A DNA stretch of 64,000 bases from Leptothrix cholodnii SP-6 (lineage in GTDB: Bacteria; Pseudomonadota; Gammaproteobacteria; Burkholderiales; Burkholderiaceae_C). The position numbers were made by a program, and so were the translations under genes. This document shows positions 5,876-14,509 of the stretch, piece by piece. The DNA is taken from assembly GCF_000019785.1 (NCBI RefSeq), contig NC_010524.1:496001-560000 (forward strand). Reading direction: 5' to 3'. Position 1 is the first letter of the stretch. The number at the start of each line of letters is the position of its first letter. The notes below the pieces were generated by a model that was not told where the DNA came from, did not search any database, and was given only the letters and a program-made list of their open reading frames with translations.

Positions 5876-7195
5876 ATGCGACGCATTGCTGTCATCGGTT
5901 CGGGCATTGCCGGCCTGTCCACCGCCTGGCACCTGAGCGAGCCGGGCGCCGGCTGCCGGGTCACGCTGTTCGAGGCCAACGACTACGTCGGCGGCCACAC
6001 CCACACGGTCGACGTCAGCCTGCCCGATGGGCACGGCGAGCGTGTCACGCACGGGGTCGACACCGGTTTCCTGGTCTTCAACCGCCGCACCTACCCGGAG
6101 TTGCTGAAGCTGTTCGCCGCGCTCGACGTCGAGGTGGCGGCCTCCGAGATGTCGTTTTCGGTGCAGGCCGAATCCGGTGGCCTGGAGTGGAGCGGCTGCA
6201 GCCTCGACACCGTGTTCGCCCAGCGCCGCAACCTGCTGCGCCCGCGTTTTCTCGGCATGCTGGCCGAGGTGCTGCGCTTCAACCGCCTGTGCACCGCGCT
6301 GGCCGAGGCCGGTGACGATACCGCGCTGGCGCAGGGCATCGGCGATTTCCTCGACGAGCACCGCTTCGGCCAGGCGTTCCGGCGCTGGTACTTCCTGCCG
6401 ATGATCGGCTGCATCTGGTCGTGCCCGACCGAGCAGATGCTGGCCTTCCCGGTCGCCACGCTGATCCGCTTCTGCCACAACCACGGCCTGCTGCAGGTGA
6501 CCGATCGGCCGCAGTGGTACACGGTGGTCGGCGGCGCGCGCAACTACGTGCAGCGCATGCTGCCGCGCATCGCCGACCTGCGGCTGGCGACGCCGGTGAT
6601 CGGCGTGCGGCGCACCGGCCTGGGCGCGGGCGTGCAGGTGTTCAGCGCCACGGGTGCCGAGCATTTCGACGAGGTGGTGTTCGCCTGCCACAGCGACCAG
6701 ACCCTGCGCATCCTCGGCGCCGAGGCCAGCCAGGCCGAACGCGCCGTGCTGGGCGCGATCAGCTACCAGCGCAACCGCGCCGTGCTGCACACCGACGCCA
6801 GCCTGCTGCCGCAGCGCCGCAAGGCCTGGGCGGCCTGGAACTACGAACACGCACCCGACGTCGACACCGAAAGCTCGGGCGTGTGCCTGCATTACCTGCT
6901 CAACCGCCTGCAGCCGCTGCCGTTCGCGCAGCCGGTGGTGGTGTCGCTGAACCCGGTGCGCGAGCCACGGGCCGACCAGGTGCTGGCGAGCTTCGACTAT
7001 GCGCACCCGGTGTTCGACCTCGGCGCGATCGCCGCGCAGCGCCGGGTCGGCGAACTGCAGGGCCGCCAGCACAGCTGGTTCTGCGGCGCCTGGACCGGCT
7101 ACGGCTTCCACGAGGACGGCCTGAAATCCGGCCTCGCGGTGGTGGCCGGCCTGCGCGAGCGCTGGGCCGGCTCGACCGACAGGCTGGCCGCATGA
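5876..7195 (+). CDS. FAD-dependent NAD(P)/amine-oxidase-type oxidoreductase
   Basis: 439 residues with an N-terminal dinucleotide-binding fold (IAVIGSGIAGLSTAWHL, GxGxxG at 8-13) and the flavin-containing amine-oxidase architecture, ending in the FAD-contact region WFCGAWTGYGFHEDGLKSG. It belongs to the group found beside DUF1365 and CFA-type methyltransferases in singlet-oxygen and blue-light regulons. From memory, related proteins act in fatty-acid desaturation steps toward furan fatty acids; this specific role is inference. It is the first gene of a tight operon, with a GGCGGGG-type ribosome binding site between the terminator and ATG. Confidence 0.88.
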   Translation: MRRIAVIGSGIAGLSTAWHLSEPGAGCRVTLFEANDYVGGHTHTVDVSLPDGHGERVTHGVDTGFLVFNRRTYPELLKLFAALDVEVAASEMSFSVQAESGGLEWSGCSLDTVFAQRRNLLRPRFLGMLAEVLRFNRLCTALAEAGDDTALAQGIGDFLDEHRFGQAFRRWYFLPMIGCIWSCPTEQMLAFPVATLIRFCHNHGLLQVTDRPQWYTVVGGARNYVQRMLPRIADLRLATPVIGVRRTGLGAGVQVFSATGAEHFDEVVFACHSDQTLRILGAEASQAERAVLGAISYQRNRAVLHTDASLLPQRRKAWAAWNYEHAPDVDTESSGVCLHYLLNRLQPLPFAQPVVVSLNPVREPRADQVLASFDYAHPVFDLGAIAAQRRVGELQGRQHSWFCGAWTGYGFHEDGLKSGLAVVAGLRERWAGSTDRLAA

Positions 7196-7197
7196 GC

Positions 7198-7220
7198 CCG
7201 CCGGGCCGCCCCCAGGGCGA
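7198..7220 (-). repeat. Inverted partner of the dispersed repeat at 9372-9438
   Basis: The 15-mer CCGCCGGGCCGCCCC at 7198-7212 is the exact reverse complement of bases near 9424-9438, and the match continues with one change through AGGG. The copy sits between the oxidoreductase stop and the GTG at 7252. That argues that 7196-7251 is intergenic, not coding. Confidence 0.45.
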
Positions 7221-7251
7221 ATACCGGCGTGCGCCGCACGAAGGCGCCCCC

Positions 7252-8022
7252 GTGAACGCCGCCGCGCTGATCGGTCGCGGCACGGTACGCCACACGCGGC
7301 TGCGGCCGGTGCTGCACGCCTTTGCCTACCCGACCTGGTTCCTGATGCTGCCGATGCGCAGCCTGCGCCGCCAGCCCCTGGCCGCACTGCCGCGCAACCG
7401 CGCCGGCGTGGTCAGCTTTCACGACGCCGACCACGGCGCGGGCGGCGCCGACGCGCTGGCCTGGTTCGAGGACCTGCTGCGCCAGGAAGGCGTCGACGGC
7501 GTCGACGGTGAGGTCTGGCTGCAGACCTATCCGCGCGTGCTCGGGTATGCCTTCAAGCCGGTCAGCTTCTGGTACGGCCACGCCGCCGACGGCCGGCTGA
7601 AGGCGGTGCTGGCCGAGGTCAACAACACCTTCGGCGAGCGCCACTGCTATCTGCTGCACGGCGAGCACCTCGCATTCGGCCGCGAGCTGCTGGCCGACAA
7701 GGTGTTCCACGTCTCGCCGTTCTGCGCGGTGCAGGGCGCCTACCGCTTCCGCTTCATGCAGGTGCCGGCACAGGGCGGCCAGCCGCCACGCCTGATCGCC
7801 CGCGTCGACCACGAGGACGCCGACGGCCCGCTGCTGCAGACCAGCGTTAGCGGCCAGCTCACGCCGCTGACCCGGGCCGCGCTGTGGCGCGCCTGGGCGG
7901 CGATGCCGCTGCTGACGCTGGGCGTGATGGCGCGCATCCACTGGCAGGCGCTGCGGCTGTGGCTCAAGCGCGTGCCTTTCCTGCACAAGCCGACACCGCC
8001 GAGCGCGCTGGTCAGCCGCTGA
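7252..8022 (+). CDS. DUF1365 family protein
   Basis: 256 residues from GTG 7252. Family hallmarks are RHTRLRPVLHAFAYPTWFLM at the N-terminus, the YPRVLGYAFKPVSFWYGHA segment and ADKVFHVSPFCAVQGAYRF. The biochemical activity of DUF1365 is not established; it is almost always next to the FAD oxidoreductase and CFA-type methyltransferase, so a role in modifying membrane acyl chains is likely. A longer frame from ATG 7192 overlaps the previous stop (ATGA). I prefer 7252 because family members begin just before the GxVRHxRLRP motif, GAAGG lies upstream, and a dispersed repeat fills 7198-7220. Confidence 0.88.
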   Translation: MNAAALIGRGTVRHTRLRPVLHAFAYPTWFLMLPMRSLRRQPLAALPRNRAGVVSFHDADHGAGGADALAWFEDLLRQEGVDGVDGEVWLQTYPRVLGYAFKPVSFWYGHAADGRLKAVLAEVNNTFGERHCYLLHGEHLAFGRELLADKVFHVSPFCAVQGAYRFRFMQVPAQGGQPPRLIARVDHEDADGPLLQTSVSGQLTPLTRAALWRAWAAMPLLTLGVMARIHWQALRLWLKRVPFLHKPTPPSALVSR

Positions 8023-8095
8023 GCGCGGCGCCGTTCCGCTTTCCGTCACGCACGGCCATCCCGCCATTTCCCCACGCAGCCCCGGACCCTGAGCC

Positions 8096-9361
8096 ATGCC
8101 CGACACCGCCACGACCCACCGGCCCCTGTTCTGCCCCGGCGCCCGCGTTGCCGCGCCGGCCGATCTTCAATCCGTGCTCAGCCGTGCGCCAGCCGCGGCG
8201 CGTGCCGTCTTCAAGCTGCTCGGCCGGCTCGAACACGGCACGCTCGAGCTGCAACTGCCCGACGGCAGCCACACCCGCATGGGCAGCGGCGCGGCGCCGC
8301 GTGCGGCCATCCGCATCGACGACTGGGCGGTCTGCGCGGCCACGCTCAAGTCGGGCGACATCGGTTTTGCCGAGAGCTACATCGCCGGCCACTGGGGCAC
8401 GCCCGACCTGGCCGCGCTGCTGCGCCTGTTCATCGCCAACCGCGAGCGCATCGAATCGGTGATCTACGGCAAGCGCTGGGGTGGCCTGCTCTACCGCCTG
8501 CGCCACCTGTTCAACCGCAACAGCCGCGCCGGCAGTCGCCGCAACATCCACGCCCATTACGACCTCGGCAACGCCTTCTACCGCCGCTGGCTCGACGAGA
8601 CGATGAACTACTCGAGCGCCTGGTTCGACGGCCGGCTCGACCAGCCGCTCGCGCAGGCCCAGCGCGCCAAGGTGCGCCGCGCCATCGACGAGGTCGGCGT
8701 GAGGCCCGGCCAGCGCGTGCTCGAGATCGGCTGCGGCTGGGGCGCGGTGGCCGAGTCGGTGGCGCGTGAACGCGGCGCGCACCTGACCGGCGTGACGCTG
8801 TCGACCGAGCAGCTCGACTACGCCCGCCAGCGCCTGGCCGACGCCGGCCTGGCCGAGCGTGCCGACCTGCGCCTGCAGGATTACCGCGACATCGCCGACG
8901 CGCCGTTCGATGCCGTGATCTCGATCGAGATGTTCGAGGCGGTCGGCCGCAGCTACTGGCCGTCGTATTTCGAGACCGTCAAGCGCTGCCTCAAGCCGGG
9001 CGGCCGTGCCTGCATCCAGAGCATCACGATCCGCGACGACCTGTTCGAGCGCTACGTGCGTTCGACCGACTTCATCCAGCAGTACATCTTCCCCGGCGGC
9101 CTGCTGCCCAGCATCAGCGAGTTCACGCGCGCCGCCGAGCGCGCCGGCCTGGTGGTCGAGCGCCAGCTCGCCTTCGGCCCCGACTACGCCGAGACGCTGC
9201 GGCGCTGGCGCGCGGCCTTCCTGGCGCAGGAGCGCGAGGTCATCGGGCTCGGCTTCGACACCCGCTTCATGCGCACCTGGGAGTTCTACCTGGCCTATTG
9301 CGAGGCCGCGTTCGACACCGGCAACACCGACGTCGTGCAGTTCACGCTGCGCCGGCCCTGA
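8096..9361 (+). CDS. cfa: Cyclopropane-fatty-acyl-phospholipid synthase family methyltransferase
   Basis: 421 residues. An N-terminal lipid-binding region leads to the conserved YDLGNAFYRRWLD (155-167) and MNYSSAWF (170-177) segments. The SAM-binding motif VLEIGCGWG is at 208-216, and the CFA-typical EMFEAVGRSYWPSYF follows. Enzymes of this family add a SAM-derived methylene or methyl group to unsaturated phospholipid acyl chains at the membrane. Placed after an FAD oxidoreductase and DUF1365, it may be the methyltransferase of a branched or furan fatty acid route and not a classical Cfa; sequence alone does not decide. Confidence 0.92.
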   Translation: MPDTATTHRPLFCPGARVAAPADLQSVLSRAPAAARAVFKLLGRLEHGTLELQLPDGSHTRMGSGAAPRAAIRIDDWAVCAATLKSGDIGFAESYIAGHWGTPDLAALLRLFIANRERIESVIYGKRWGGLLYRLRHLFNRNSRAGSRRNIHAHYDLGNAFYRRWLDETMNYSSAWFDGRLDQPLAQAQRAKVRRAIDEVGVRPGQRVLEIGCGWGAVAESVARERGAHLTGVTLSTEQLDYARQRLADAGLAERADLRLQDYRDIADAPFDAVISIEMFEAVGRSYWPSYFETVKRCLKPGGRACIQSITIRDDLFERYVRSTDFIQQYIFPGGLLPSISEFTRAAERAGLVVERQLAFGPDYAETLRRWRAAFLAQEREVIGLGFDTRFMRTWEFYLAYCEAAFDTGNTDVVQFTLRRP

Positions 9362-9371
9362 AATGAAACAG

Positions 9372-9438
9372 CCCTCACGCTCACTTCGTTCGCTGCCCCC
9401 CTCGGGGGCGCGTCAGTCCCTTGGGGCGGCCCGGCGGT
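9372..9438. repeat. Dispersed GC-rich intergenic repeat (REP-like)
   Basis: Starts with CTCACGCTCACTTCGTTCGC, continues with a stem GCCCCC/GGGGGC around CTC, and ends in GGGGCGGCCCGGCGG. Strings of this kind recur between genes in many Comamonadaceae-like genomes (from memory). The terminal 15-mer recurs inverted at 7198-7212, which supports it being a dispersed element. It lies in the 83-base gap before the chalcone-isomerase-like gene. Confidence 0.5.
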
Positions 9439-9444
9439 ACTGAC

Positions 9445-10032
9445 ATGAAACCCGCCTCACTCGCACGTCGTCGGTGCTTGGCTGACCTGGGTGCCGCTTG
9501 TGTCGTGTTGGCTGCCGCGCCTTCGCTGGCATGGGCCCAATCCGTCGACCCGGCCACCGCAGCGCCGGCCGAGGTGGCGAGCACGCTGACGGGCGCGCGG
9601 TTGCAGGGCCAGCTGCGTTTTCGCTGGTTCGGCCTGCACATTTACGACGCCCGGCTCTGGTCGCGGGAACGGGTGGCATCGGACGACTACGCCGGCCGCG
9701 AGTTCGCGCTCGAGCTGCAGTACGCCCGCAGCCTGGCCGGCAGCGCCATCGCCGAGCGTTCGATCGACGAGATGCGCAAGCTCGATGCCGTGAACGAGGC
9801 GCAGGCCACCGCCTGGCTGGCGGCGATGCGGGCGGCGTTTCCCGACGTCCAGGCCGGCGAGCGCATCACCGGCCGGCACCGGCCTGGGCAGGGCGCGAGC
9901 TTCTATTTCAATGGTCGCGCCACCCGCGAGATCGCCGACAGCGAATTCGCCCGGCTGTTCTTCGGCATCTGGCTGTCGCCGCGCAGCGGCTCGGCCAGCC
10001 AGCGCGCCGCCTTGCTCGGGCAGCCGGCGTGA
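9445..10032 (+). CDS. Chalcone-isomerase-like domain protein, exported
   Basis: 195 residues. The N-terminal 32 residues form a signal peptide (RRRCLADLGAACVVLAAAP with AWAQS at the cleavage site). The rest matches the bacterial chalcone-isomerase-like fold: LQGQLRFRWFGLHIYDARLW and ERSIDEMRKL, ending in FGIWLSPRSGSASQRAALLG. No catalytic role is established for this bacterial group; a periplasmic fatty-acid-binding role is possible because the fold is related to fatty-acid-binding proteins. The start was moved to ATG 9445 because the longer frame begins inside the dispersed repeat. It overlaps the next gene by GTGA. Confidence 0.85.
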   Translation: MKPASLARRRCLADLGAACVVLAAAPSLAWAQSVDPATAAPAEVASTLTGARLQGQLRFRWFGLHIYDARLWSRERVASDDYAGREFALELQYARSLAGSAIAERSIDEMRKLDAVNEAQATAWLAAMRAAFPDVQAGERITGRHRPGQGASFYFNGRATREIADSEFARLFFGIWLSPRSGSASQRAALLGQPA

Positions 10033-11315
10033 ACGCGGCGCAGCAGGCGGTGCCGTGGCGCGCCGGCCTCGGCTACGGCGCGCTCGGCCTGCCGCTGGCC
10101 TTCGTGGCGCTGCCGCTGTATGTGCTGCTGCCGCTGCACTATGCCGATCGCTACGGCGTGTCGCTCGCTGCGCTGGGCCTGCTGCTGCTGGCGGCGCGGG
10201 CCTTCGATGCGGGGGTCGATCCGCTGCTCGGGCGCTGGGCCGATCGGCTGCTGGCGGCCGGGCCGCGCGCCGCCTGGGCGGTGATCGGCGGCGCGGCCGG
10301 GGTGCTGGCGCTGGGTTTCGTCGCGCTGTTCTTTCCGCTGGTGCGGGGCGAGTCGGCGCTGCTGGTGTGGTGCGGCGTCGGGCTGCTGGTGACCTATCTC
10401 GCCTACAGCACCGCCAGCATCGTGCACCAGGCCTGGGGCGCGCGGCTGGGCGGCGGCGACGCGGTGCAGGCGCGCTGGGTGTCGTGGCGTGAAGGCGCGG
10501 CGCTGGCCGGCGTGATAGTGGCGAGCGTGCTGCCGTCGCTCGCCGGGCTGGGCTGGACGGCCGCCACGCTGGCGGTGCTGCTGCTGATCGCGTGGGCGAT
10601 GCTGGGCCGCGTGCAGCGCGTCAGCGTCCCACGGCACGAGACGGCGCCGACTCCGCACGCGCCGATCTGGGCGCCATGGTCGCAGCCCGCCTTTCGCCGC
10701 CTGATCGGCGTCTACCTGCTCAACGGCGTCGCCAGCGCGGTGCCGGCCACGCTGGTGCTGTTCTTCGTGCGCGACCGGCTGCAGGCGCCGGCCTGGGAGG
10801 GCGCTTTCCTGGCCGCCTACTTCGCCGCCGGCGCCTTGTCGCTGCCGGTCTGGGTGCGCGTGATCTCGGCCTGGGGGCTGATCCGCAGCTGGGCCGCCGG
10901 CATGGTGCTGGCGGTGCTGACGTTTGCCGGCGCCTGGAGCCTGGGCGCGGGCGATGTCGCCGGCTTCATGCTGGTCTGCCTGGCCAGCGGGCTGGCGCTC
11001 GGTGCAGACCTGGCCGTGCCCGGCGCGCTGCTGGCCGGCGTGGTGCGGCGCAGCGGCTCGGGCGGCATCGCCGAGGGCGCGTATTTCGGCTGGTGGAACG
11101 GCGCGACCAAGTTGAACCTGGCGCTGTCGGCCGGCCTGGTCCTGCCCGCGCTCGAATGGGCCGGTTATCGCCCCGGCAGCACCGACGGCGAGGGCCTGCT
11201 GGCCCTGAGCCTGGCCTACGCCGTGCTGCCCTGTGTGCTCAAGCTGCTCGCCGGCCTGGTGTTGTGGCGATCTGCGCCGGCCATTTCCGCCGGCTCGTCA
11301 ACGAAGGAAACCTGA
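10029..11315 (+). CDS. MFS transporter
   Basis: 428 residues with about 12 hydrophobic helices. The cytoplasmic loop after helix 2 has the sugar-cation-symporter-like motif DPLLGRWADR. GTG 10029 overlaps the stop of the previous gene (GTGA), which indicates translational coupling. The substrate is unknown. Related transporters are regular members of the DUF1365/CFA operons, so a lipid or lipid precursor is possible (inference). Confidence 0.87.
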   Translation: MNAAQQAVPWRAGLGYGALGLPLAFVALPLYVLLPLHYADRYGVSLAALGLLLLAARAFDAGVDPLLGRWADRLLAAGPRAAWAVIGGAAGVLALGFVALFFPLVRGESALLVWCGVGLLVTYLAYSTASIVHQAWGARLGGGDAVQARWVSWREGAALAGVIVASVLPSLAGLGWTAATLAVLLLIAWAMLGRVQRVSVPRHETAPTPHAPIWAPWSQPAFRRLIGVYLLNGVASAVPATLVLFFVRDRLQAPAWEGAFLAAYFAAGALSLPVWVRVISAWGLIRSWAAGMVLAVLTFAGAWSLGAGDVAGFMLVCLASGLALGADLAVPGALLAGVVRRSGSGGIAEGAYFGWWNGATKLNLALSAGLVLPALEWAGYRPGSTDGEGLLALSLAYAVLPCVLKLLAGLVLWRSAPAISAGSSTKET

Positions 11316-11317
11316 CC

Positions 11318-11866
11318 ATGAATCCGCTGCGCTCGATCCGACGCCTGGGCCTGCTGTTCGCGCTGTGCACGCCGCTGTGGCTGGCCGGCTGTGCCTCGCC
11401 GCAACCGCAGGACTACGCCGATCAGACCCCCAAGCTCGACCTGCGCGAGTACTTCAACGGCGACCTGACCGCGCACGGCCTGTTCACCGACCGCTCGGGC
11501 GCCGTCAAGCGCCGCTTCACGGTCAAGATGAAAGGCACGTGGCAGGGCGACCAGGGCGTGCTCGAAGAAGACTTTCTCTACAGCGACGGCCAGACCGAGC
11601 GGCGCGTCTGGCGCCTCACGCGCGGCGCCGACGGCCGCTACACCGGCCAGGCCGACGACGTGATCGGCACCGCACAGGGCCAGGCCGCCGGCAACGCGCT
11701 GCGCTGGCAGTACACGCTGCGGCTGAAGGTCGACGACAGCACCTACGATGTGAAATTCGACGACTGGATGTTCCTGATGGACCGCCAGGTGATGCTCAAC
11801 CGGGCGGCGATGAGCAAGTTCGGTTTCCACCTCGGCGACGTCACCCTGTCGTTCCACAAACCCTGA
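11318..11866 (+). CDS. DUF3833 lipoprotein
   Basis: 182 residues with a lipoprotein signal peptide ending in the lipobox LAGC near residue 25, then the DUF3833 domain (LREYFNGDLTAHGLFTDRSG, and DDWMFLMDRQVMLNRAAMSK near the end). It should be anchored to a membrane on the periplasmic side. The function is unknown; DUF3833 is a regular member of this operon type. AAGGAAAC lies upstream of ATG 11318, only two bases after the transporter stop. Confidence 0.88.
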   Translation: MNPLRSIRRLGLLFALCTPLWLAGCASPQPQDYADQTPKLDLREYFNGDLTAHGLFTDRSGAVKRRFTVKMKGTWQGDQGVLEEDFLYSDGQTERRVWRLTRGADGRYTGQADDVIGTAQGQAAGNALRWQYTLRLKVDDSTYDVKFDDWMFLMDRQVMLNRAAMSKFGFHLGDVTLSFHKP

Positions 11867-11875
11867 ACCGATCCG

Positions 11876-12649
11876 ATGTCCCTCAATCCCAAGCTCACCG
11901 ACTGGCATGGCAAGGTGGTCTGGCTGGTGGGCGCGTCCAGCGGCATCGGCCGCTCGACCGCCGAGCGGCTGGCCGAACGCGGTGCGCGCGTGGTGGTGTC
12001 GGCGCGCAACGTGCAGGCGCTGCAGCAGTTCACCGACCGCTATCCGAAAAGCCTGGCGCTGCCGGTCGACGTCACCGATCCCGGCGGCCTGGCCGGTGCG
12101 GCCGATGCGCTGATGGCGCGCTGGGGTCGGCTCGATCTGGTGGTCTATTGCGCCGGTCACTACCGCGCCCAGCGCGCCACCAGCTTCGATCTCGACGAGA
12201 TGCTGCGCCACGTGCAGATCAACTACGTCGGCGCGCTGCACCTGCTCGACGTCGTGCTGCCGATCCTGCTGAACCAGCGCAGCGGCCACATCAGCCTGAT
12301 CTCGAGCGTGGCGGGTTACCGCGGCCTGCCGCAGGGCCTGGCCTACGGGCCGACCAAGGCGGCGCTGCACAACCTGGCCGAGACGCTCTACATGGACCTG
12401 CGTGATCGGGGCGTGGCGGTGTCGGTGATCAACCCGGGTTTCGTCGAGACGCCGCTGACGGCGCACAACGAGTTCCGCATGCCCGCGCTGATCTCGCCGC
12501 TGGCGGCGGCCGACGCGATGCTCAAGGGCTGGGCGCGCGGCGAGTTCGAGATCCACTTTCCCAAGCGCTTCACGCGCATCCTCAAGCTGCTGGGCTGGCT
12601 GCCGCAGGGCCTGTACTTTGCCGCGGTGCGCCGCGCCACTGGCCTGTGA
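11876..12649 (+). CDS. Short-chain dehydrogenase/reductase (SDR)
   Basis: 257 residues. The classical SDR layout is complete: cofactor motif GASSGIG (19-25), YCAG in place of NNAG (91-94), catalytic Ser about 143-144, Tyr157 and Lys161 (YGPTK). It reduces or oxidises a carbonyl/hydroxyl with NAD(P). The C-terminal hydrophobic stretch (LLGWLPQGLYFAAV) suggests contact with the membrane. In this operon a lipid-derived substrate is plausible. Confidence 0.9.
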   Translation: MSLNPKLTDWHGKVVWLVGASSGIGRSTAERLAERGARVVVSARNVQALQQFTDRYPKSLALPVDVTDPGGLAGAADALMARWGRLDLVVYCAGHYRAQRATSFDLDEMLRHVQINYVGALHLLDVVLPILLNQRSGHISLISSVAGYRGLPQGLAYGPTKAALHNLAETLYMDLRDRGVAVSVINPGFVETPLTAHNEFRMPALISPLAAADAMLKGWARGEFEIHFPKRFTRILKLLGWLPQGLYFAAVRRATGL

Positions 12650-13095
12650 CGCCGCCGCTGCCGCGCCACGCCGATGTCCGGGTCGACCGGCTGGTGCGCT
12701 ATTTCGAGTCGCTGGCACCGGCCGATCTGGACCGGCTCGACCAGATCTACAGCGCCGACGCCGCGTTCAAGGATCCCTTCAACGAGGTGCGCGGCATCGC
12801 GGCGATCCGGCCGATCTTCGAGCACATGTTCCGCACGCTGCGCACACCGCGCTTCGTGGTGCGCGAGGCGATCGGGCAGGGCGATCAATGCTGTCTGACG
12901 TGGGATTTCCTGTTCGTCGCGCCCGGCATGGGCGAGCGCGAACAGTGCATCCGCGGCGCCACCCACGTGCGCTTCGATGCCGCCGGCCGGGTCTGCCTGC
13001 ACCGCGATTATTGGGACGCGGCCGAGGAGCTCTACGAGAAGCTGCCGCTGCTGGGCGCGCTGATGCGCTGGCTCAAGCGCCGCGCCGCAACCTGA
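12646..13095 (+). CDS. SnoaL-like / nuclear transport factor 2-fold protein
   Basis: 149 residues from GTG 12646, which overlaps the SDR stop (GTGA). The fold is shown by the N-terminal helix RLVRYFESLAPADLDRLDQI, the DAAFKDPFNEVRG strand region and the terminal YWDAAEELYEKLPLLGALM. Such proteins act as small isomerases, hydratases or binding proteins. It closes the operon that begins at 5876. The product ends six bases before the convergent CorA gene, with no terminator seen between them. Confidence 0.85.
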   Translation: MTPPLPRHADVRVDRLVRYFESLAPADLDRLDQIYSADAAFKDPFNEVRGIAAIRPIFEHMFRTLRTPRFVVREAIGQGDQCCLTWDFLFVAPGMGEREQCIRGATHVRFDAAGRVCLHRDYWDAAEELYEKLPLLGALMRWLKRRAAT

Positions 13096-13101
13096 CGGCG
13101 C

Positions 13102-14064
13102 TCAGCGCATCCAGCCCTTGCGGCGGAAGTAGATCAGCGGCGCCGCCACCGATGCCACCATCAGCCCGAGCGCGAACGGGTAGCCCCAGCGCTGCGACAG
13201 CTCCGGCATGTGCGCGAAGTTCATGCCGTAGATGCTGGCGATCAGCGTGGGCGGCAGCAGCGCCACCGAGGCCACCGAGAAGATCTTGATGATCTTGTTC
13301 TGGTTGATGTTGATGAAGCCGACCGTGGCGTCCATCAGGAAGTTGATCTTGTCGAACAGGAAGGCGGTGTGCGAGTCGAGCGAGTCGATGTCGCGCATGA
13401 TCTGGCGCGCCTCCTCGAACTGCTCGGCGTTCAACATGCGGCTGCGCATCATGAAGCTGACCGCGCGTCGCGTGTCCATCACGTTGCGGCGGATGCGGCC
13501 GTTGAGGTCTTCCTCGTGGGCGATGGCGCCCAGCGCCTCGCCGGCCGCGCGGTCGTCGACCTCCTGCTTGAGCACCCGGGCGCTGACTTTCTCGAGGTTG
13601 TCGTAGATGCCTTCGAGTGCATCGGCCGAATATTCGGCGTCGGCGTCGTAGAGCTTGAGCAGCACGTCCTTCGCGTCCTCGATCAGCGCCGGGATGCGGC
13701 GCGCGCGCAGGCGCAGCAGGCGAAACACCGGCAGATCCTCGGCGTGCACCGAAAACAGCACGTTGTTGTAGAGGATGAAGGCGACCCGCACGTTGCGCGG
13801 CGTGACGTCGTCGTCGATCAGGAAGTCGGAGCGGATGTGCAGCTCGCCGTTGTCTTCTTCGTAGAAACGGGCCGATTCCTCGAGGTCTTCGCCGACCACG
13901 TCGTCGGGGATGTGCAGGCCGAAGCGGGTCTGGATCCAGTCCTTTTCCTGCCGCGTCGGCGCTTCGAGATCCACCCACACGGGCGAAAGCGCCGCCATCG
14001 TGTCGGGCTGATCGATCTCTTCCTGGTAAAGCCGACCGCTGGCCAGCGTGAAGACGTTGAGCAT
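13102..14064 (-). CDS. corA: CorA-family magnesium/cobalt transporter
   Basis: 320 residues. A long acidic cytoplasmic domain is followed by two C-terminal membrane helices with the signature YGMNF at the end of the first. The C-terminus YFRRKGWMR is also typical. It forms a pentameric inner-membrane channel for Mg2+ by family. ATG 14064 follows GGAGCCTCC on the coding strand. It is divergent from hpf. Confidence 0.95.
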   Translation of the reverse strand: MLNVFTLASGRLYQEEIDQPDTMAALSPVWVDLEAPTRQEKDWIQTRFGLHIPDDVVGEDLEESARFYEEDNGELHIRSDFLIDDDVTPRNVRVAFILYNNVLFSVHAEDLPVFRLLRLRARRIPALIEDAKDVLLKLYDADAEYSADALEGIYDNLEKVSARVLKQEVDDRAAGEALGAIAHEEDLNGRIRRNVMDTRRAVSFMMRSRMLNAEQFEEARQIMRDIDSLDSHTAFLFDKINFLMDATVGFININQNKIIKIFSVASVALLPPTLIASIYGMNFAHMPELSQRWGYPFALGLMVASVAAPLIYFRRKGWMR

Positions 14065-14509
14065 GGAGGCTCCTGCGGCACGACATCGTTCCGATGTCGT
14101 CGGACCTGGGTGATGAGGGGAATGCGGGTACCCGTCTCACCCCCGGCCCAGACCACCATCGAGGTGGGCGTCGGGAGGGACGGTCACCGAGGGTGACAGC
14201 TGTCCAAGACTCGCTCCGGTCAACAAAACATCGGCAATTATTGCACCGGCTGTCGACGCCGCCACGGCCTCGGCCGACAGCGGCCGGCCTTGACGGGGAC
14301 AAGTGGCGAGAAGGCGCCCGATGGCATCAGGATTGGCGTCAGATCAAGGTGTGAAGAGGAATCTGGCACGTCGATGACAGGGTGGCCCCGCCCGGACTTG
14401 TCAGCCTGCAGTGAAGAGGTCACACTGGGCTCGACCTAGCCGGAAACGGTTTTCCACTTTTGTCCCAGTGACCCAGCTCCCCCCACCCACCCTCTCGAAT
14501 GGAGGACAC
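14065..14509. other. Intergenic region between corA and hpf
   Basis: About 445 bases without a supported gene. Near the hpf side there is a GNRA-type mini-hairpin CCGGAAACGG followed by TTTTCC, and CTGGG/CCCAG arms that could pair across about 14436-14470. A TGGCACG at about 14364 looks like a sigma-54 -24 element but lacks the matching TTGC. No Mg2+-sensing leader could be recognised upstream of corA. Confidence 0.35.

Noticed and set aside
5627..7387. 586-codon open frame on the minus strand
   Set aside because: Antisense to the FAD oxidoreductase and the leader region; Arg/Ala/Gln-rich without motifs.
14362..14380. Sigma-54 promoter for hpf
   Set aside because: The TGGCACG half is present but the -12 TTGC element is missing at the required distance.
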